Source of the DNA: Coriobacteriia bacterium
GTDB lineage: Bacteria; Actinomycetota; Coriobacteriia; Anaerosomatales; JAUVQN01
Length of the DNA: 13,876 nucleotides
Assembly: GCA_030598125.1 (NCBI GenBank)
Contig: JAUVQN010000011.1
Coordinates: 1-13,876, forward strand
Direction: 5' to 3'
A program made the translations under genes and the position numbers. The notes below the pieces were generated by a model that had not been told where the DNA came from, made no database searches, and saw only the letters and a list, made by a program, of their open reading frames with translations. Shown one piece after another: positions 12,302 to 13,876 of this stretch; the first letter of the stretch is position 1; every line of letters begins with the position of its first letter.

Positions 12302-13876
12302 ATGCGCGTCTCACTCTCCTGGCTCAGAGAGCTCGTGGACATAGACCTCCCGCTCCCTGCGCTCGTGGACAGGCTCGACATGACCGGCACCGCCGTCGAA
12401 GCGGTCCACTCCGCCGGCGCGGCGCTGGAAAAGGTCGTCGTGGGCGAGGTGCTCACGCGCGAACAGCACCCCGACGCGGACAGGCTGTCCGTGGCGCGGG
12501 TTGACGTCGGCGGTGAGTCGCCGCTCGAGATCGTGTGCGGGGCCGACAACTACGCCCCCGGCGACCGCGTGCCGGTGGCGCTCGTGGGCGCGCTGCTCCC
12601 GAACGGTATGAAGATCAAGAAGTCCAAACTCAGGGGCGTGGTCAGCCGCGGGATGATGTGCTCGCCGATCGAGCTCGGCTTGGGGAAGGACGCGGACGGA
12701 CTCCTCATCCTCCCCGCGGACGCTCCGGTCGGGATGCCGTTCGCCGAGTACCGCGACCTCGACGACACCGTGCTCGAGCTCGAGATCACGCCGAACCGCC
12801 CGGACTGCCTCTCGGTCGCCGGCGTCGCGCGCGAGGTCGGCGCCGTCACCGGCAAGGAGTCGAAGTGGCCGGCCGCGACTCCCGACGAGAGCGGACAGCC
12901 TGCTGCGGAGCGCTGCACCGTCGAGATCGCCGAGCCTGAGCTGTGCCCCCGCTACACGGCACGGATCATCGAGGGCGTGGGGATCGGGCCTTCGCCCGAA
13001 TGGCTTGCCCGCAAAGTGGCCGCGGCGGGCGCGCGTCCCATCAACAACGTGGTCGATGCGACGAACTACGTCATGTTCGAGCTGGGGCAGCCGCTCCACG
13101 CCTTCGATATGGACACGCTGGGCCCAGCGGGCGACGCAGTGCGCATCATCGTACGCCGCGCGGACAAGGGAGAGGACCTCGTCACGCTCGACGGACAGGA
13201 CAGGCAGCTCTCCGAGGAGATGGTCGTGATCGCCGATCCGGGAGGGTCCGTCGCGCTCGCGGGTGTCATGGGCGGTCTGAAGACAGAGGTCTCTGACGGC
13301 ACGAAGAACATCCTGCTCGAGTCCGCCTCCTTCGACCCCACGCGCATCAGTCAGACGAGTCGCACGCTCGGGCTCATGTCTGAGGCCTCGGTGCGGTTCG
13401 AGCGGCGCGTGGATGCGGAAGGGTGCGCCGCTGCCGTCGACCGCGCGGCGGCGCTCATCGCGGAGGTCGCGGGCGGCACTGTCGCTCCCGGCGTCGTGGA
13501 CGAGTATCCGCTGCCCCCTGAGCCGGTCAGGCTCCAGCTTCGGCTCGAGCGGCTGAACTCGTTCCTGGGGACGTCCATTTCGGCCGAAGAGGCCTCGGAC
13601 ATCTTCTCTGGCCTGGGGCTCGGTGTGAGCGGGTCAGCAGACGTACTCGATGTGGACGTACCGTCCTACCGGCCCGATATCGTTCGCGAGGTCGATCTCG
13701 TCGAGGAGGTCGTGCGTGTCTGGGGCATGGACCGCGTGGCCTCCACCATGCCCGCGGGTCCCGGCCGCATAGGCGGTCTCACGCGCGCGCAGCGCTGGCG
13801 CGAGCGTCTCGGTGAGGCGATGCGAGCGGCCGGTCTGAACGAGGCGATGACGTACGCCTTCTCGCAGCCCGAGGAC
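12302..13876 (+). CDS. pheT: Phenylalanyl-tRNA synthetase beta subunit, 3' partial
   Basis: Beta chain of the same enzyme: tRNA binding, structure and editing of mischarged tyrosine. The first 525 codons are in the window with no stop; full-length proteins are about 800 residues, so roughly the last third, including the C-terminal FDX-ACB anticodon-binding domain, lies outside. Seen in order: MRVSLSWLRELVDIDLP start, tRNA-binding OB domain (about 40-155, with HPDADRLSVARVDVG and SRGMMCS), EITPNRPDCLSV at 161-172, the B3/B4 editing region (PRYTARIIEGVGIG, NNVVDATNYVMFELGQPLHA), then the B5 region and VPSYRPDIVREVDLVEEV near the window end. The ATG at 12302 has only AAAGGA 11 nt upstream, so it is probably read in coupling with pheS under T-box control. 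Confidence 0.96.
   Translation, partial: MRVSLSWLRELVDIDLPLPALVDRLDMTGTAVEAVHSAGAALEKVVVGEVLTREQHPDADRLSVARVDVGGESPLEIVCGADNYAPGDRVPVALVGALLPNGMKIKKSKLRGVVSRGMMCSPIELGLGKDADGLLILPADAPVGMPFAEYRDLDDTVLELEITPNRPDCLSVAGVAREVGAVTGKESKWPAATPDESGQPAAERCTVEIAEPELCPRYTARIIEGVGIGPSPEWLARKVAAAGARPINNVVDATNYVMFELGQPLHAFDMDTLGPAGDAVRIIVRRADKGEDLVTLDGQDRQLSEEMVVIADPGGSVALAGVMGGLKTEVSDGTKNILLESASFDPTRISQTSRTLGLMSEASVRFERRVDAEGCAAAVDRAAALIAEVAGGTVAPGVVDEYPLPPEPVRLQLRLERLNSFLGTSISAEEASDIFSGLGLGVSGSADVLDVDVPSYRPDIVREVDLVEEVVRVWGMDRVASTMPAGPGRIGGLTRAQRWRERLGEAMRAAGLNEAMTYAFSQPED

Noticed and set aside
12311..13099. Minus-strand open frame opposite pheT
   Set aside because: pheT is clearly coding on the plus strand; this frame has no recognisable features.

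Overview
This is a GC-rich, densely coded bacterial window built almost entirely of housekeeping genes. The gene content and several control elements point to a high-GC Gram-positive lineage: a T-box riboswitch on pheST, a SipW/TasA-type secretion pair, and PheS and PanD of the Actinomycetota/Firmicutes style. My best guess is a deep-branching actinobacterial class such as Coriobacteriia or the related OPB41/Anaerosomatales group. That placement is inference from style, not from a marker search.

Layout. (1) Bases 2-2986, + strand: the 3' part of a DHA2-type MFS efflux transporter whose N-terminus lies before the window, then folC 12 nt later. (2) 3017-3409, - strand: panD, convergent with folC, with its own promoter. 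(3) 3518-6093, + strand: a promoter divergent from panD's, a 5'-UTR hairpin, a small membrane protein with a double zinc ribbon, and thrS, which starts on the last base of that gene's stop codon. (4) 6120-7651: a strong promoter, a structured leader of about 240 nt with an attenuator-like terminator, then infC (probably starting at AUC), rpmI and rplT. (5) 7652-8645: a terminator-like hairpin, a three-way-junction-like RNA element, a SipW-dependent TasA/CalY-like secreted protein with a damaged or unusual N-terminus, and a very short SipW-type signal peptidase overlapping it. (6) 8642-10796: a promoter and the NAD-salvage pair pncB-pncA. (7) 10835-13876: a probable promoter, a T-box riboswitch with a Phe (UUC) specifier, pheS, and the first 525 codons of pheT, which runs off the end.

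How it fits together. The order thrS-infC-rpmI-rplT-pheS-pheT is a widely conserved bacterial translation cluster. Here four genes (secretion pair plus pncBA) lie between rplT and pheS, and each part has its own control signals. thrS follows a promoter/hairpin leader. The IF3/ribosomal-protein unit has an attenuator-like leader and a non-canonical start. pheST is controlled by uncharged tRNA-Phe through a T-box whose antiterminator and terminator are mutually exclusive and can both be traced base by base.

The less ordinary signals are the infC leader with its AUC start, the Phe T-box with a competing hairpin that hides the specifier, the TasA/SipW module with its apparent one-base frameshift and upstream folded RNA, and the uncharacterised zinc-ribbon membrane protein coupled to thrS. 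No mobile elements, tRNA or rRNA genes, or CRISPR arrays were seen.
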